From the NCBI RefSeq assembly GCF_904849725.1, contig NC_058518.1, positions 213,230,741-213,294,740 on the forward strand: DNA of 64,000 nt. The letters are read 5' to 3'. Numbering within the stretch: position 1 is the first letter of the stretch; every line of letters begins with the position of its first letter. The notes under the pieces were generated by a model. It did no database searches and was not told where the DNA came from. It was given only the letters and a program-made list of their open reading frames with translations. This document shows, in pieces, positions 34,785 through 45,819 of this stretch. Source of the DNA: Hordeum vulgare subsp. vulgare (taxonomy: Eukaryota > Streptophyta > Magnoliopsida > Poales > Poaceae). The position numbers were made by a program, and so were the translations under genes.

Positions 34785-35345
34785 CCCATCGTGTGGAGCC
34801 TCTCGTGGCCTGATCGTTCTCTGGAACTCTTCGATCCTCACTGGTACCCTCATTGACTCCCAAAGTTTTGGAATGTTTCTGTCTTTCACCTCCAACCACA
34901 ATAGAGAAACATGGACTTTGGTAAATGTTTATGGACCCTCCCACGGTGATGCTAGAGACCAATTCGTCAGCTGGCTTTATAACCTGAACATACGTGTCAA
35001 TGAAAACTGGTTGCTACTAGGAAACTTCAAGTTTATTCGCTCACCATCCAATAGAAATCTTCCTGGTGCTGATGTTAATCATATTTTCATCTTTAATGAG
35101 ATTATTAGTCACCTTGGTATTCTTGAATTACCCCTCAAGGGTAGGTCATACACTTGGTCAAATATGCAGGATAATCCACTTCTAGAACAGTTGGACTGGT
35201 TCTTCACCTCTGCCAATTGGATTTCTTGCTATCCACTTACACAGGTGTTGACTTCAACTAAAACTACGTCTGGTCATGTTCCATGTGTAGTATGCATAAA
35301 CAAACCATTCCCAAGTGCAACCTTTTTTGTTTTTAAAATTATTGG
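34785..35345 (+). pseudogene. LINE endonuclease domain (APE-like), truncated and mutated
   Basis: The nuclease that nicks the target. The N-terminal catalytic part is missing. The reading starts near GASRGLIVLWNSS. The GDFN catalytic motif reads GNFK (Asn codon at 35023-35025), and the terminal SDH motif reads SGH (Gly codon at 35272-35274), so activity is lost. A frameshift near 35345 separates it from the RT part. Confidence 0.75.
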
Positions 35346-37500
35346 GTGGAAATGGCTGGTTTTCTGGACTGTGCGGAGATGTCATGGAAGGTGCCCTCTA
35401 GAAAATGCCATATCACTGCCATTATAATGGATAAGTTTAAATATTTGAGACACACACTAAAAAGATGGCAGACCAGTCTCTCTAAGATCAAAACACTCAT
35501 AGGCAAATGCAATGACGTGATCTTACTTCTAGACAATCTTGAGGAACTCAGACCCCTATTCAGACCTGAATCTAACTTCAGGGTGATTGTAAAGCTACAC
35601 TTGGAACACCTTCTCCACTTACAATTTCTATATTGGAAAAAGAGAGCCACCATCATATCTATCAAAGTTGGAGAAGAAAACACTAAATGTTTTCATGCTA
35701 TGGCCACTGAAATATATATAAGGAATTCCATCTCTTCTCTAAAGCTTGATGATGGCTGTGTCATCACTGACCATGAGCAAATTATTGGTTGTTTCTGGTC
35801 TGCTTACAAGGATAGGATGGGCTATTCACAAGGAATAAACTTAGCTTTTGACCTACAGTCACTACTTCATAAGGTAGATGGGATGGATGTTCTTACCCTC
35901 CCTTTCACCAAGGAGGAGATGGACACGATTATCAAAGAAATGCCCATTGATAAAGCTCCAGGACCTGATGGGTTCAATGGTTTATTATTTAAAAAATGTT
36001 GGCATATCATCTGTGAGGATTTTTATAAGCTTGCAAATGACTTCCATGCTGGGACTGCAAAGCTCGAAAATATGAATTATTTATATATAACCCTAGTTCC
36101 CAAAAAGAGCTCCCGTGAGCAGGTTGGAGACTTTAGACCAATTTCTCTCACTGGGATGGGTTTGAAATTTCTATCCAAAATGACTGCCAACAGGTTAGAG
36201 TTACAAATCATGAAATGCATTCACAAGAATCAATATGGTTTCATCAAATCCAGGACTATACAAGACTGTGTGGGTTGGACCTTGGAGTACCTACACCAGT
36301 GTCATCTGTCAAAGAGACCTATTGTCATCCTCAAGCTTGACTTTGAAAAAGCTTTTGACTCCATTGAACATGAATTTATCTTTTAGGTTCTGAGACACAA
36401 GTGTTTCAATGATAAATGGATCTTATGGGTAAAGCAGTTACTCTCTTGTGGGTCTTCCTCAGTGTTGCTAAATGGGGTACCTCGCAGAAAATTTATGTGC
36501 AAGAAGGGTGTCAGGCAGGGAGACCCTATGTCCCCTCTCCTCTTTGCCATTGCTGCTAATTTCCTTCAAACCTTGGTAAATGACTTGTTGAGGAGTGGAA
36601 ACATCGAGTTGCCAATCCCTTGTCATGATAAGGTCTTACCAATTGTGCAATATGCAGATGACACTCTTATCATCTTGCCTATTGTGGAGCCACAATTGCT
36701 TGAGTTCAAAAAAATGCTCCTCATGTTCTCACAGTCTACTGGCCCCCAAGTAAACTACCATAAATCTTCCATGTTGCCAATCAACATTGATCAAGTTGAG
36801 TTACAAAGGCTGCCTGATTCCATTGGTTGTAAAGTTGGCTCCTTACCTTTCACATATCTGGGTCTGCCTGTTGGGACCACCAAGCCAAGAATTATAGACC
36901 TAATGCCCCTTGTGGATAACATGGAAATGATACTTTCTGCTAGCTCTTCCTTCTTGGCACAAGGTGGTAGATTGCAATATCTCAACTCTGCTCTGTCTTC
37001 TGTACCCATTTTTTTCCTCTGTAGTATTGACATACCCCCAGGAATTCTCAAGCAGTTGGAGAGGATACAAAGGCAGTGTCTTCGGAGAATAAATGGTCAA
37101 GATCAAGCACCTTCTCTTGCTGCTTGGGACATGGTATGCAGACCTAAGAAGAATGATGGCCTTGGTATTATGAATCTGGCAGTTCAAAATGATGCTCTTC
37201 TACTTAAACATGGTGATAAGTTCTTCAACAGAGCAGAAATGCCTTGGGCGGATTTGATATGGAACACATACTACCATAACACAGTACCACATGGCACATC
37301 TCTATGTGGATCTTTCTGGTGGAAGGATATCTGCAAGAGGATGGCAGTTTCAGAGGTGTCACTTACATACAACCAAATAGAGGGGATACTTTCCTCTTCT
37401 GATCTGATTCTTGGGCACTGGGTGACTCAACATTGCCCTTGGCACATAGGTTCCAAAGACTATTCTCTTTTGCTATTGGCACCTTCTGCACTGCTGAAGA
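35346..37500 (+). pseudogene. LINE reverse transcriptase
   Basis: RT domain motifs appear in order: [78 protein letters not shown] and the catalytic QYADDTLIIL (YADD at 36651-36662). Both catalytic boxes are intact, but TAG at 36384-36386 interrupts the frame and a frameshift lies near 37440-37500. The family's usual single ORF2 is therefore broken in at least three places across the element. Confidence 0.82.
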
Positions 37501-38200
37501 GATTTTCAAAGATTTTGAGACAAGCACCATGAAAAGTTTATTCCATCTCCCACTCTCTGACAGAGGCTTTCAGGAATTGCAAACAGTTCAAAGCCTTCTT
37601 CAAAACTTACACAGGGAGCAGTCCATGAAGGATGTGTGGCTATGGAGTGGGGACAGTAAGGGCTATTCTGCCAAAAAGTATTACATGCATGTTCATCAAC
37701 CAATTATTCCCAACCATCTTCTCAATTGGGTTTGGAGGAGCTGTTGTACCATGAAAATAAAGATGTTTGCCTGGATGCTCATTATGGACAGGCTAAACAC
37801 TTAGGACATGCTTGAGAGACGCCATTGGAATGTTTCAGGAACCAATTTGTGTGTTCTTTGTCATGCAAGGATCAAAGAGGACAGTGATAATCTTTTCTTT
37901 ACGTGCATCTTCAACACGAGGGTTTGGAACTATGTTCAAATTTCATGGCAGGGAAACTCCATGCGGGACAGTATTCTGAGAGCCAAAAGGGACTTCTATC
38001 ACCCCTTCTTCTCTGAAGTGGTTTTCTGTGCATGTTGGAATATTTGGATCACCAGAAATGCAAAGGTCTTCAACAACGAGTGTCCAAGTTTTAACAGATG
38101 GAAATTCGATTTTGTTCATGACATTTCCCTTTTAGTTCATATAATTAAGGCTAGATTTAAGGATGATCTCTTGAAGTGGATCTCCTTTTTACCTCTCTGA
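37501..38200 (+). pseudogene. LINE C-terminal zinc-finger (zf-RVT type) region
   Basis: Contains the KSYHVH-like segment and WVWRSCCTMKIKMFAWMLI, then a TAG at 37802-37804, and in the same frame NLCVLCHARIKEDSDNLFF, the CCHC-like finger typical of plant LINE ORF2 C-termini. The final stop is at 38198-38200, followed by about 120 bp of 3' untranslated sequence. Confidence 0.7.
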
Positions 38201-38334
38201 GGTTTGTATACTCTCCCCCACACCTCCTGTAAATTCTTGTCCTATCTTGTACATAGTTCTTGTGTGATATGAAATAAAAGAAAAGGTTGTTGAGTGTTTT
38301 CCCTATAGTAGTTGGTAAAAAAAGATTTGCAACA

Positions 38335-38885
38335 TGTGAAGCATCGCCTATGTTGTGACATGGAATGAAATGAGCCATACTGGAAAAATGATCCACAACA
38401 ACAAACATGGAATCATGACTATTTTTAGTTCTTGGCAAACCAAGAACAAAGTCCATACTAATATCTTCCCAAGGTTTAAAAGGTATAGGAAGAGGCATGT
38501 AAAGGCCATGGGATTGAGATTTAGACTTAGCTTTGCGACATGTACATCATCGGTTGGTGAAGCGTGCAACATCATGAAACATCGTTGGTCAAAAGTACTT
38601 GTTGGAGAGTGTGGCATATGTCTTGTTGCATCCAAAATGATCCATGAGTCCTCGACCGTGAGCCTCATGCAAAAGAAACAAGCAAAGAGAAAATTGGGTA
38701 TACGAAGTTTGTTAGCACGCATAAGATAGCCATTTTCCATGTAGTAATTTTCCTAGCAAGGTTTAACATGGAACTTATCATATGGAGTGGAAAAGGAAAT
38801 ATCATGATCATATAAATCTTTGATATGCTCGAAACCAATGAAATTCAATTGAAGTTGAGTAACTAGCAAGCATTTGCGGGAAAGA
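38335..38885 (-). pseudogene. G3 integrase, zinc-binding part and first half of the core
   Basis: Reads [20 protein letters not shown], with the first catalytic Asp, then [17 protein letters not shown]. Upstream (38500-38740) is the HHCC-type region, in a shifted frame. The reading is cut on one side by the LINE (38334) and on the other by the LTR element at 38891. Confidence 0.7.
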
Positions 38886-38890
38886 GCATC

Positions 38891-39806
38891 TGTTGGTGCA
38901 CTAAAGACTGGGGTCTCCAGTGCCCCAGACTTGTGCGCGGACACCGACAGCCCCTCCGTAGCGACAAGGCGTGTCGCTGAGGCTTAGGGCGAAAGCAAGA
39001 CTCAGAAATCACCAAGTGCAGATTGCAAGCCCCGGCAACCAGTCGCTTGTTGGGGAGGAAGAACAGACCCCGGCAGGAGTTCCCTGCCGGGGAGATAGAC
39101 AGTGCCACAGCGAGACCCTCCTGCCGAGGAAGAAAGACTGAACCCTAGCAAGCCACCCTTGCCGGGAAGGCTGACAAGGCCTCGGCAGGCCATCATCTCC
39201 CTGCCGAGAGGAACAAGAAGAGCCTCGGCAAGGTAAACCTGCTAGGAGGAAAGAGAAAGGCCCGAGGAGAGGTGCGGGCCCAGGGCGCCCTCGCGACCTG
39301 CGCACGCCTCCACCGACGATGCATGCGCCATGCGTCCGCCCGCATGCCAGCGCAACTCCCCGGAGTTTCCATGTGTGGGTACGTGTCCGACCCCCCCCCC
39401 CCCCCCGTGACGAGGTCAGGGAAGTTCATCGAAGCATTTATTGCACCTCTGACAAGGAAGTAACACTGTAACTGTCGGTCGGTGCTATTTCACCTGTGAA
39501 CCCACCGTTCACCCACTTAGCCACTGTGGTGACCACTTTGCCTATAAAAGGAGGCCCGAGGCTCAGTAGTAAGGGCTTTTGGCTTTTTGGCTTTTGGGCA
39601 AACCGAAAGTCTGTAAAAAGGGACAAATCTACAGTAACTAAACGCATGGAGGAGTAGGGTTTTACGCACCACGCAGCCCGAACCTGGGTAAAAAGATCTT
39701 GTCGGGCCTTGATTGTAGGTTCTGCTCTTGCCGCGACTCTTCTCCCTGACAAACGAGCAAAAAGGGGACCGTTGAGGCCCCCATATGTGTCGATCCTTCA
39801 CGGACA
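38891..39806 (+). repeat. 5' LTR of the non-autonomous element
   Basis: TGTTGGTGCACTAAAG ... TTCACGGACA, 916 bp. TATAAAA is at 39543-39549. A 17-bp C-run near 39391-39407 is absent from the partner LTR, so it expanded after insertion or is a sequencing or assembly effect. Confidence 0.88.
39543..39549 (+). promoter_or_regulatory. TATA box of the non-autonomous element's 5' LTR
   Basis: TATAAAA in the context gcctataaaaggaggcccg. The identical context recurs in the 3' LTR at 43154-43160, which supports a real core promoter. Confidence 0.65.
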
Positions 39807-42485
39807 TCCTTGGCACGCCAGGTAGGGGGGTCGTCGGAAGCAGGCCGGCATCGGCGCCACCTCGATCCAACGAGCCGTTAGTCGGCTCAACGGATCCCAG
39901 TTCACCGCTGCATCTTACATGAGTGGGAGGAAGCAGTAGCTGCTCTGCCCGCGCAAGAGCTCATAGCGCCTCCATAGGTGATATGCAAGCGCGGGTGGAA
40001 GGAGCGGAAGCCCCGAGCTCCGCATCGCCCGACCGACACACCTCCTTGGAACGTCGCGCTGCTGTCGAGGGCGTGACAGAGGGCTTCGGTCAAGCCTCTG
40101 ACGCCTACTCCGACCGACGTACCTCTCCGGAGCACTGCATGGTCGTCGAGGATGCGTCCGAGGCCCCGAACTGCCCCTTCACGCGCCCTCCGGCTCGCAC
40201 TTCTCCTTGGAGCGCTGTGACGCTAGAAAGATGTGCTCGGGGGCTCCGCCAGGAAAATTCTTGCAAAAGAGAGGAGAAAACGTTACGCCCAAGCGTGCCT
40301 CTTTCCCCTAGAGTGGCCAAAGGCCACCGGCAAAAACTTCATCGGCAAGAAGGCCGCTGGAGGCAACGTTAGCTTGTCGGGGTATGGATACTCCTCCACG
40401 GCAGCACCTTCATACGCTGCGGCTAGGAATGTCGCAACGCGTGAGATAAGTACAGGGGCAAACTTCTTGCCAGACTCTTGGTAGATTAGTTGTATCCTTT
40501 TGAAGCATCGTTTTTGTATGAGAATCCCGCGCACAGAAGGACCTTGCTAGGATCAGTGCACTCCGACTCCGTTTCAATCCTGTTCAATGACTTGAGCTGC
40601 CACAGAGCAGCCTTATCTCATTTCGAACTCGCTCAACGTTCGGACGGCTACATAGCACCTTATTTTGCCTCGAGCCGCGCTCGATGATTTAGATGGTTGC
40701 ACTGAGTGCGGCAAGGAGTCTTGCCGATGACGACCTCCTCTGTTGAGTTTTCTGAGGATCCGCTCCTCTAAGGGCTCGCGGAAGGATAAGTCAAGCCAGC
40801 AAGCATCCGGAAGGTGCAAAGAAATAATCATACAAAATGAGAGTCGAATAAAGGATGCAACTATTCATTCATTTGTCTGGATACATTCGATACCACTTAC
40901 AAAGCATTGTTGTCCTACCTAAAGATCTGTTTTTTGACGAGGAACGACCTATGCGAAGGGATTGAAGTTCAAGAAGACAAAAAGGCGGGGCCCCTAGCGC
41001 AGCCAGGGCTGGCTCCCGAGGACCAGCACTGTGCCGACGAGAACGGGACCAGCCCCAACAAGCACCACCTGGCCCCCTCTAGCTTGATACCAGATGGCAG
41101 GGCACAGGAAGGGGCGAAAGATCTGGAGTCCGCGAGCGTGCCTCCTCCTGGACCCGGGGGGCAGCACCCGCTCCAGTGAGGTGGCCCAAAAAGAGGGCAT
41201 GGAGAAGTGAGATCTTGCGGAGGTGCCTCGCTATCGAACACGAGGCACCGACGCCAGCTCCGGCAAGATACCCCCCTCGGGCGGGGGAGAGGCGTGAGAG
41301 GGCCTCGTCGGCATGGCCGGCAGTCAGTCGGAGGTCGGGGAGTCATACTCCGACTTGCCCCACCACCCGAGATCCTGACCTGCCAAGAGCGCCACTGCCG
41401 CCATTGTCCCCCTCGTCGCTATCACTCGAGGAGGGACACTCGACGTCGCTCGAGCTCTCTTTGCAGCAGCCGAGACGCACACCTGAGCGCCCGTAAAACT
41501 TGACGGATAGCATATTTTCCTCTACTAGGTTAAAGCGGAGGATATGACCATCCTCTAGGATGTGGGCGCGGGAAAAGGCTTTCCAACCCCGCCCCAACAA
41601 CTTGGAATAAGGTTTCGCCTGCGTGGCGCCATGAGAGCATCCGTGCGGTCGCAGCCAGAAGACGGGAGGTCGGTCGACCTCCATCGCCCTAGCGAAAGGG
41701 CACGGGAGATGCAGGTGGCCCCGCAGAAACGCAGTGTAGCTCCACGACGAACTCCAACGCCGTCCCGTCCGAGTGCCCGCCAAGCCCGGGAGAAGGCGGA
41801 GACACTGGAGTGGCACTCCGCCTCCCTCGACCACGACCCCGACATCCTCGGCCCCTCGAGCCTCTCCCACCACGGTCGACAAGGCTGCGGCTGGCTGCGG
41901 CTCCTAAAGCTGTGGCATGATCCGAGAGGGATCCCATTATCGCCCTAGCGGAGGATGGAGGCCGGCCCCGCCCCCTAACCATGGTTAGGGGCGGATGCCA
42001 CCAGCAAAGCTGAAAGAAATAAGAGAAGGCAAGGCGACATGCGCAGAAGGCTTCGAGAGTGACGTGGATGGGAAAAACCTCCACGCAAACACCCTAATTT
42101 ATAGGGCAATGCTCGGAAGCCCGCCATCCTCGCTCCGGAAGCCACCTTCCCTCTCGCCCAATCGCCCTCAAGTCACGAGCGGAACAGGGAACCGCCCTGC
42201 TGCACCAATGCATGCAGGGGCGGGCCCATCCACGCCTGCGACTTTTGAGGCCATGATCGCCACTTGTCCAACCATCGATGTGCATGTCCTATACATGGCA
42301 GAGGCGTTTTCACAGAATAAAGAGGCCATCACGCGCACACCGCACGCCCTCCCACTTCGCGCGTTCAATGCACGACGTGGGGAAAGAAAGCCTGTAATGG
42401 ACCAATTCCGATAAGCCGAGCGCCCGCGAGTCCGCCACCGCTTTGGGCCTGGCCCAACAACGCCTCGCATGTGTGTGTGGCCCAG
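39807..42485 (+). other. Internal region of the non-autonomous element
   Basis: It begins with the primer-site region (ttggcacgccaggtaggggg near 39810-39830). It is GC-rich and has open stretches on both strands (for example 39923-40372 plus and 41343-41882 minus). Their products are Arg/Ser/Pro-rich low-complexity translations without recognisable domains, and they compete with one another in several frames. I regard them as by-products of base composition. A decayed Tat-type gag could be hidden here, but I cannot show it. Confidence 0.55.
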
Positions 42486-42498
42486 GCCCGGGGGCTCC
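42486..42498 (+). other. Polypurine-tract region of the non-autonomous element
   Basis: gcccgggggctcc, directly before the TGTCGG start of the 3' LTR. The G-rich core fits a plus-strand primer. Confidence 0.55.
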
Positions 42499-43432
42499 TG
42501 TCGGTGCACTAAAGACTAGGGTCTCCAGTGCCCCAGACTTGTGCGCGGACACCGACATCCCGTGTGCAGCGGCAAGGCGCGTCGCTGAGGCTTTGGGCGA
42601 AAGCAAGACTCAGAAACCACCAAGTGCAGATTGCAAACCCAGGCAAGCACTCCCTTGCTGGGAAGGAAGAAGAGACCCCGGCAGGAATTCCCTCCCGGGG
42701 AGATAGACAATGCCACGGTGAGACCCTCCCGCCGAGGAAGAAAGACTGAGCCCCGGCAAGCCACCCTTGCCGGGAAGGCTGACAAGGCCTCGGCAGGCCA
42801 TCATCTCCCTACCGAGAGGAACAAGAAGAGCCCTGGCAACGTAACCCTGCCGGGAGGAAAGAGAAAGTCCCGAGGAGAGGTGCGGGCCCAGGGCGCCCTC
42901 GCGACCTGCGAACGCCTCCACCGACGAGCACGCCACCGACGATGCATGCGCCACGCGTCCGCCCGCATGCCAGCGCAACTCCCGGGAGTTTCCACGTGTG
43001 GGTACGTGTCCAACCCCCTGACAAGGTCAGGGAAGTCTGTCGAAGTATATATTGCACCTCTGACAAGGCAGTAACACTGTAACTGTCGGTCGGCGTTGTT
43101 TCACCCGTGAACCCACCGTTCACCCATTGAGCCACTGTGGTGACCCCTTTGCCTATAAAAGGAGGCCCGAGGCTCAGTAGTAAGGGCTTTTGGCTTTTTG
43201 GCTTTTGGGCCAGTCGAAAGGCTGTAAAAGGGGGGCATATCTACAGTAACCCAAAACGAAAAACTAAACGGATGCAGGAGTAGGGTTTTACACACCACAT
43301 GGCCCGAACCTGGGTAAAAAGATCTTGTCAGGCCCTGACTGTTGGTTTTGCTCTTGCCGCAACTCCTCTCCCCGCCAAACCAACAAAAAGGGGACCGTTG
43401 AGGCCCCCATAGGTGTCAATCCTTCACCGACA
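42499..43432 (+). repeat. 3' LTR of the non-autonomous element
   Basis: TGTCGGTGCACTAAAG ... TTCACCGACA, 934 bp, collinear with the 5' LTR. TATAAAA is at 43154-43160. The small number of differences suggests a younger insertion than Tekay-2. Confidence 0.88.
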
Positions 43433-43437
43433 GCATC

Positions 43438-44049
43438 CACCACAACATTTTCTTTACCCTTAATGTATTTGATGAGATAAGGAAAAGACTCAATGAATTC
43501 ACTCCATTTAGCATGCCGCTTGTTCAACTTGGTTTGACCCTTAAGATACTTGAGAGTTTCATGATCGGTATGAATGACAAACCCATGATGTTGGATATAA
43601 TGCTCCCAAATATGTAACACTCAAACCAAAGCATAAAATTCCTTATCATATATGGGGTAGTTAAGTTAAGCTCCGGAGAGTTTCTCACTAAAGTATGCGA
43701 TTGGGTGTTTCTCTTGCATTAACATGCCACCTATGCGATTAACACTAGCGTCACAATGCACTTCAAAAGATTTATCAACGTTGGGTAAGGCAAGCAAGGG
43801 TGCATGAGTAACAAAGTTAATAATCTCATGGAATGCGGTGTCTTGCAATGGTCCACACACAAAGGGTGCATTCGTCGTGCTCAAAGCATGTAGAGGAGAA
43901 GCAATGGTGCTAAAATCATTAACAAAACAACAGCAAAATCCGGCTAGTCCAAGGAAACTACGCACTTGTTGCAAATTTGTAGGGGTAGGCCAAGTTTTAA
44001 TAACATCAATTTTAGTTTCATCAACTTGAACACCCTTAGAAGATACCAC
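43438..44049 (-). pseudogene. G3 RNase H region
   Basis: Minus-strand readings include the linker RSFLGLAGFCCCFVNDFS and FEVHCDASVNRIGGMLMQE, and after a frame break [19 protein letters not shown]. The catalytic Asp and DH motifs are recognisable. The downstream end is cut by the LTR element at 43432. Confidence 0.75.
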
Positions 44050-44640
44050 AAGTCATAGGACCAACAACCTTGCCAACACCAAAAGTGCATTTATCCATGT
44101 TTGCATAATTTTTTTCATTCCTAAGAACTTCCAATACTTCCCTAACATGTTTAGCATGCTCCTCTAGTGTTTCGCTAAAATAAAAATGTCATCAAAGTAT
44201 ACCACAATGCAATATCCACTCAGATGACGTAATACATAGTGCATGACTCGCATAAATGTACCCGGTTCTTAGGATAAACCCATTGGCATAACTAGCCATT
44301 CATAGAGACCAAACTTAGTTTTCAATGTCGTTTTCCACTCAACGCCCTCTTGCATGCGTATTTGGTAGTAACAACTCTTCAAATCAATTTTAGAAAATCT
44401 AGTGGCACCACTAAGTTCATCTACATATCATCTAGGCGAGGAATAGGGTGGCGATATCTAACGGCTATAGCATTTATAGGTCTACAATCTGAACACTTGT
44501 GCATACTACCATCTTTCTTAGGTTCTAGTACCACCGGAACCGCACAAGTACTTAATATCTCAGGTACATGCCCTTTGTCTAAGAGTTTTTTTCACTTGCC
44601 TTTGTATCTCCTTAGTTTCGTCGAGGTTGACGTGGTATGG
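44050..44640 (-). pseudogene. G3 reverse transcriptase
   Basis: Stops break the frame, but conserved blocks can be read on the minus strand: a [11 protein letters not shown] segment near 44500-44535, [20 protein letters not shown] near 44420-44480, and the catalytic VVYFDDIFIL with FDD at 44188-44196. A stop follows the PRLDD block, and frameshifts occur between blocks. Confidence 0.7.
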
Positions 44641-44963
44641 TGCCTTGTTAGGAAGTGGTGCACTGGGTATGAGGTCGATGCTATGTTCGATCCCTCGTTT
44701 TGGTGGTAGTCCCGGAGGTAGCTCATCGGGAAAAACGTCTTGGAATTCCTACAATAAACGAGACACAAGAAGAGGTAGATGTTGTGAAATATTAGTCTGT
44801 ATGACTTCATCTTTTCACACAAGTACAAAGTGAAGAACGCTCGATGGGATCTCACTCACATCCCTCAACTCTCTCTTAGTAGAGAAAATAAATAGATCTT
44901 TCTTGTCCCTCATCGTGGAGTCACTCAAGTTTGGCTTGTGGCGCAAACTTTCTGTTATGTGGA
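44641..44963 (-). other. G3 protease-RT linker
   Basis: A broken stretch of pol between the protease and RT motifs. Short minus-strand pieces are open (44592-44855), but no conserved motif is evident. Confidence 0.4.
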
Positions 44964-45819
44964 TCACTCTCTCACTTTATCTCCATGAAAGGATGCATCT
45001 TGTTTATCGGCGGTGACTTGACTTGGAGTCATTGGTCGAAGCACATATTCTTTGTCCTTCATCTTGAAGTTATAGTGATTGGTCTGATCAATGTGGATGA
45101 TGTCATTTTCGAATTGCCAAGGTCCCCGAAGAAGGAGATGGAAAACGTACACGGGAACCACATCACACTCCAAAGTGTCTTCATATGCACCTATCTTGAA
45201 GGATACTTGCACGGTGTGGTCAACTTGGAGGGTGCCGGAATCACTAAACCATTGGACCTTGTAGGGGCGTGGATGCTTCTTCTCGACCACTTGTAGCTTG
45301 GAACAAGGGTCCTCACATGCTAAATTGTGGCAACTTCCATTATCAAGGATGACCTTGATGGATTTTTTAGGATGCCCCCCTTGGTAGGGAAGATGTGGCA
45401 ACGTTGGTCCTCGTCTTGTTGTTGTTGAAGAGTCGAAACCTAGGTGACAACGAGAACGGGCCCAGATCATTGTTGCAATAGATTTGCGCATCTTTATCAT
45501 CATTGACTTGTCGATGCATGGCCACATGTTCCAAAGCTTCCATCTCATAGTTGCACATAGAGTCATATATAAGTGCGATCTTCTTGAAGGATTATTGTGC
45601 GTCTTGTTGGACATTTGAATGTCTTGTGGCCGCGACCTTGGCACGTGAAACACTTGATGGAGTTGATTTAGTGGTAGCATCCGGTGTTGGTCTAGAGGAT
45701 GAAGCTCTTGCCTTGTAGTAACTTGTAGTAGGATGGCGGCTTGACAAAGTTGTCTTGTCCTTGTAACTTTGAAAGCACAACTTCTCCCTATGGTAGTTTT
45801 GGTAATTAGTCACAACATA
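44964..45819 (-). pseudogene. G3 gag zinc knuckle and protease
   Basis: The zinc knuckle CFTCQGRGHKTFKC (CCHC) lies at about 45605-45655. In another frame, 44964-45680 reads VILDNGSCHNLACEDPCS, a gypsy protease motif in which the catalytic Asp-x-Gly-Ser is kept (D-N-G-S), then LECDVVPVYVFHLLLRGPW, the late Gly-containing signature. The two lie in different frames. The rest of gag is missing beyond 45819. Confidence 0.7.

Larger units (their letters stand above)
34785..38322 (+). mobile_element. 5'-truncated LINE (L1-type non-LTR retrotransposon)
   Basis: Begins inside the endonuclease domain and ends in a short A-run (ggtaaaaaa). It is flanked by AGATTTGGAACA at 34773-34784 and AGATTTGCAACA at 38323-38334, an 11-of-12 target duplication. 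5' truncation, an A-tail and a variable-length duplication are hallmarks of target-primed reverse transcription. The duplication lies in the integrase gene of G3, and the integrase reading resumes on the far side. Confidence 0.85.
38891..43432 (+). mobile_element. Short GC-rich non-autonomous LTR retrotransposon
   Basis: A 4.5-kb element with two LTRs (916 and 934 bp), a primer-site region, a 2.7-kb internal part and a polypurine tract. GCATC flanks it on both sides (38886-38890 and 43433-43437). No protease, RT or integrase can be found. The primer region tggcacgccaggtagggg resembles that of the Tat lineage, so proteins would have to come from such a relative (inference). It inserted into G3 between integrase and RNase H. 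Confidence 0.88.
33234..45819 (-). mobile_element. G3: minus-strand Ty3/gypsy element carrying nested insertions
   Basis: Read on the minus strand from right to left: gag zinc knuckle, protease, RT, RNase H, zinc-binding and catalytic integrase parts, integrase C-terminus and a 3' non-coding region. The order protease-RT-RNase H-integrase identifies Ty3/gypsy. A LINE (34785-38322) and a short LTR element (38891-43432) sit inside it, and Tekay-2 sits in its 3' end. Its own 5' LTR and most of gag are absent, apparently cut off where element P begins at 45820. Confidence 0.8.

Noticed and set aside
39923..42414. Arg/Pro/Ser-rich proteins encoded in the GC-rich interior of the short LTR element
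   Set aside because: Open frames occur on both strands at once, as GC-rich DNA produces by chance, and no motif is recognisable.
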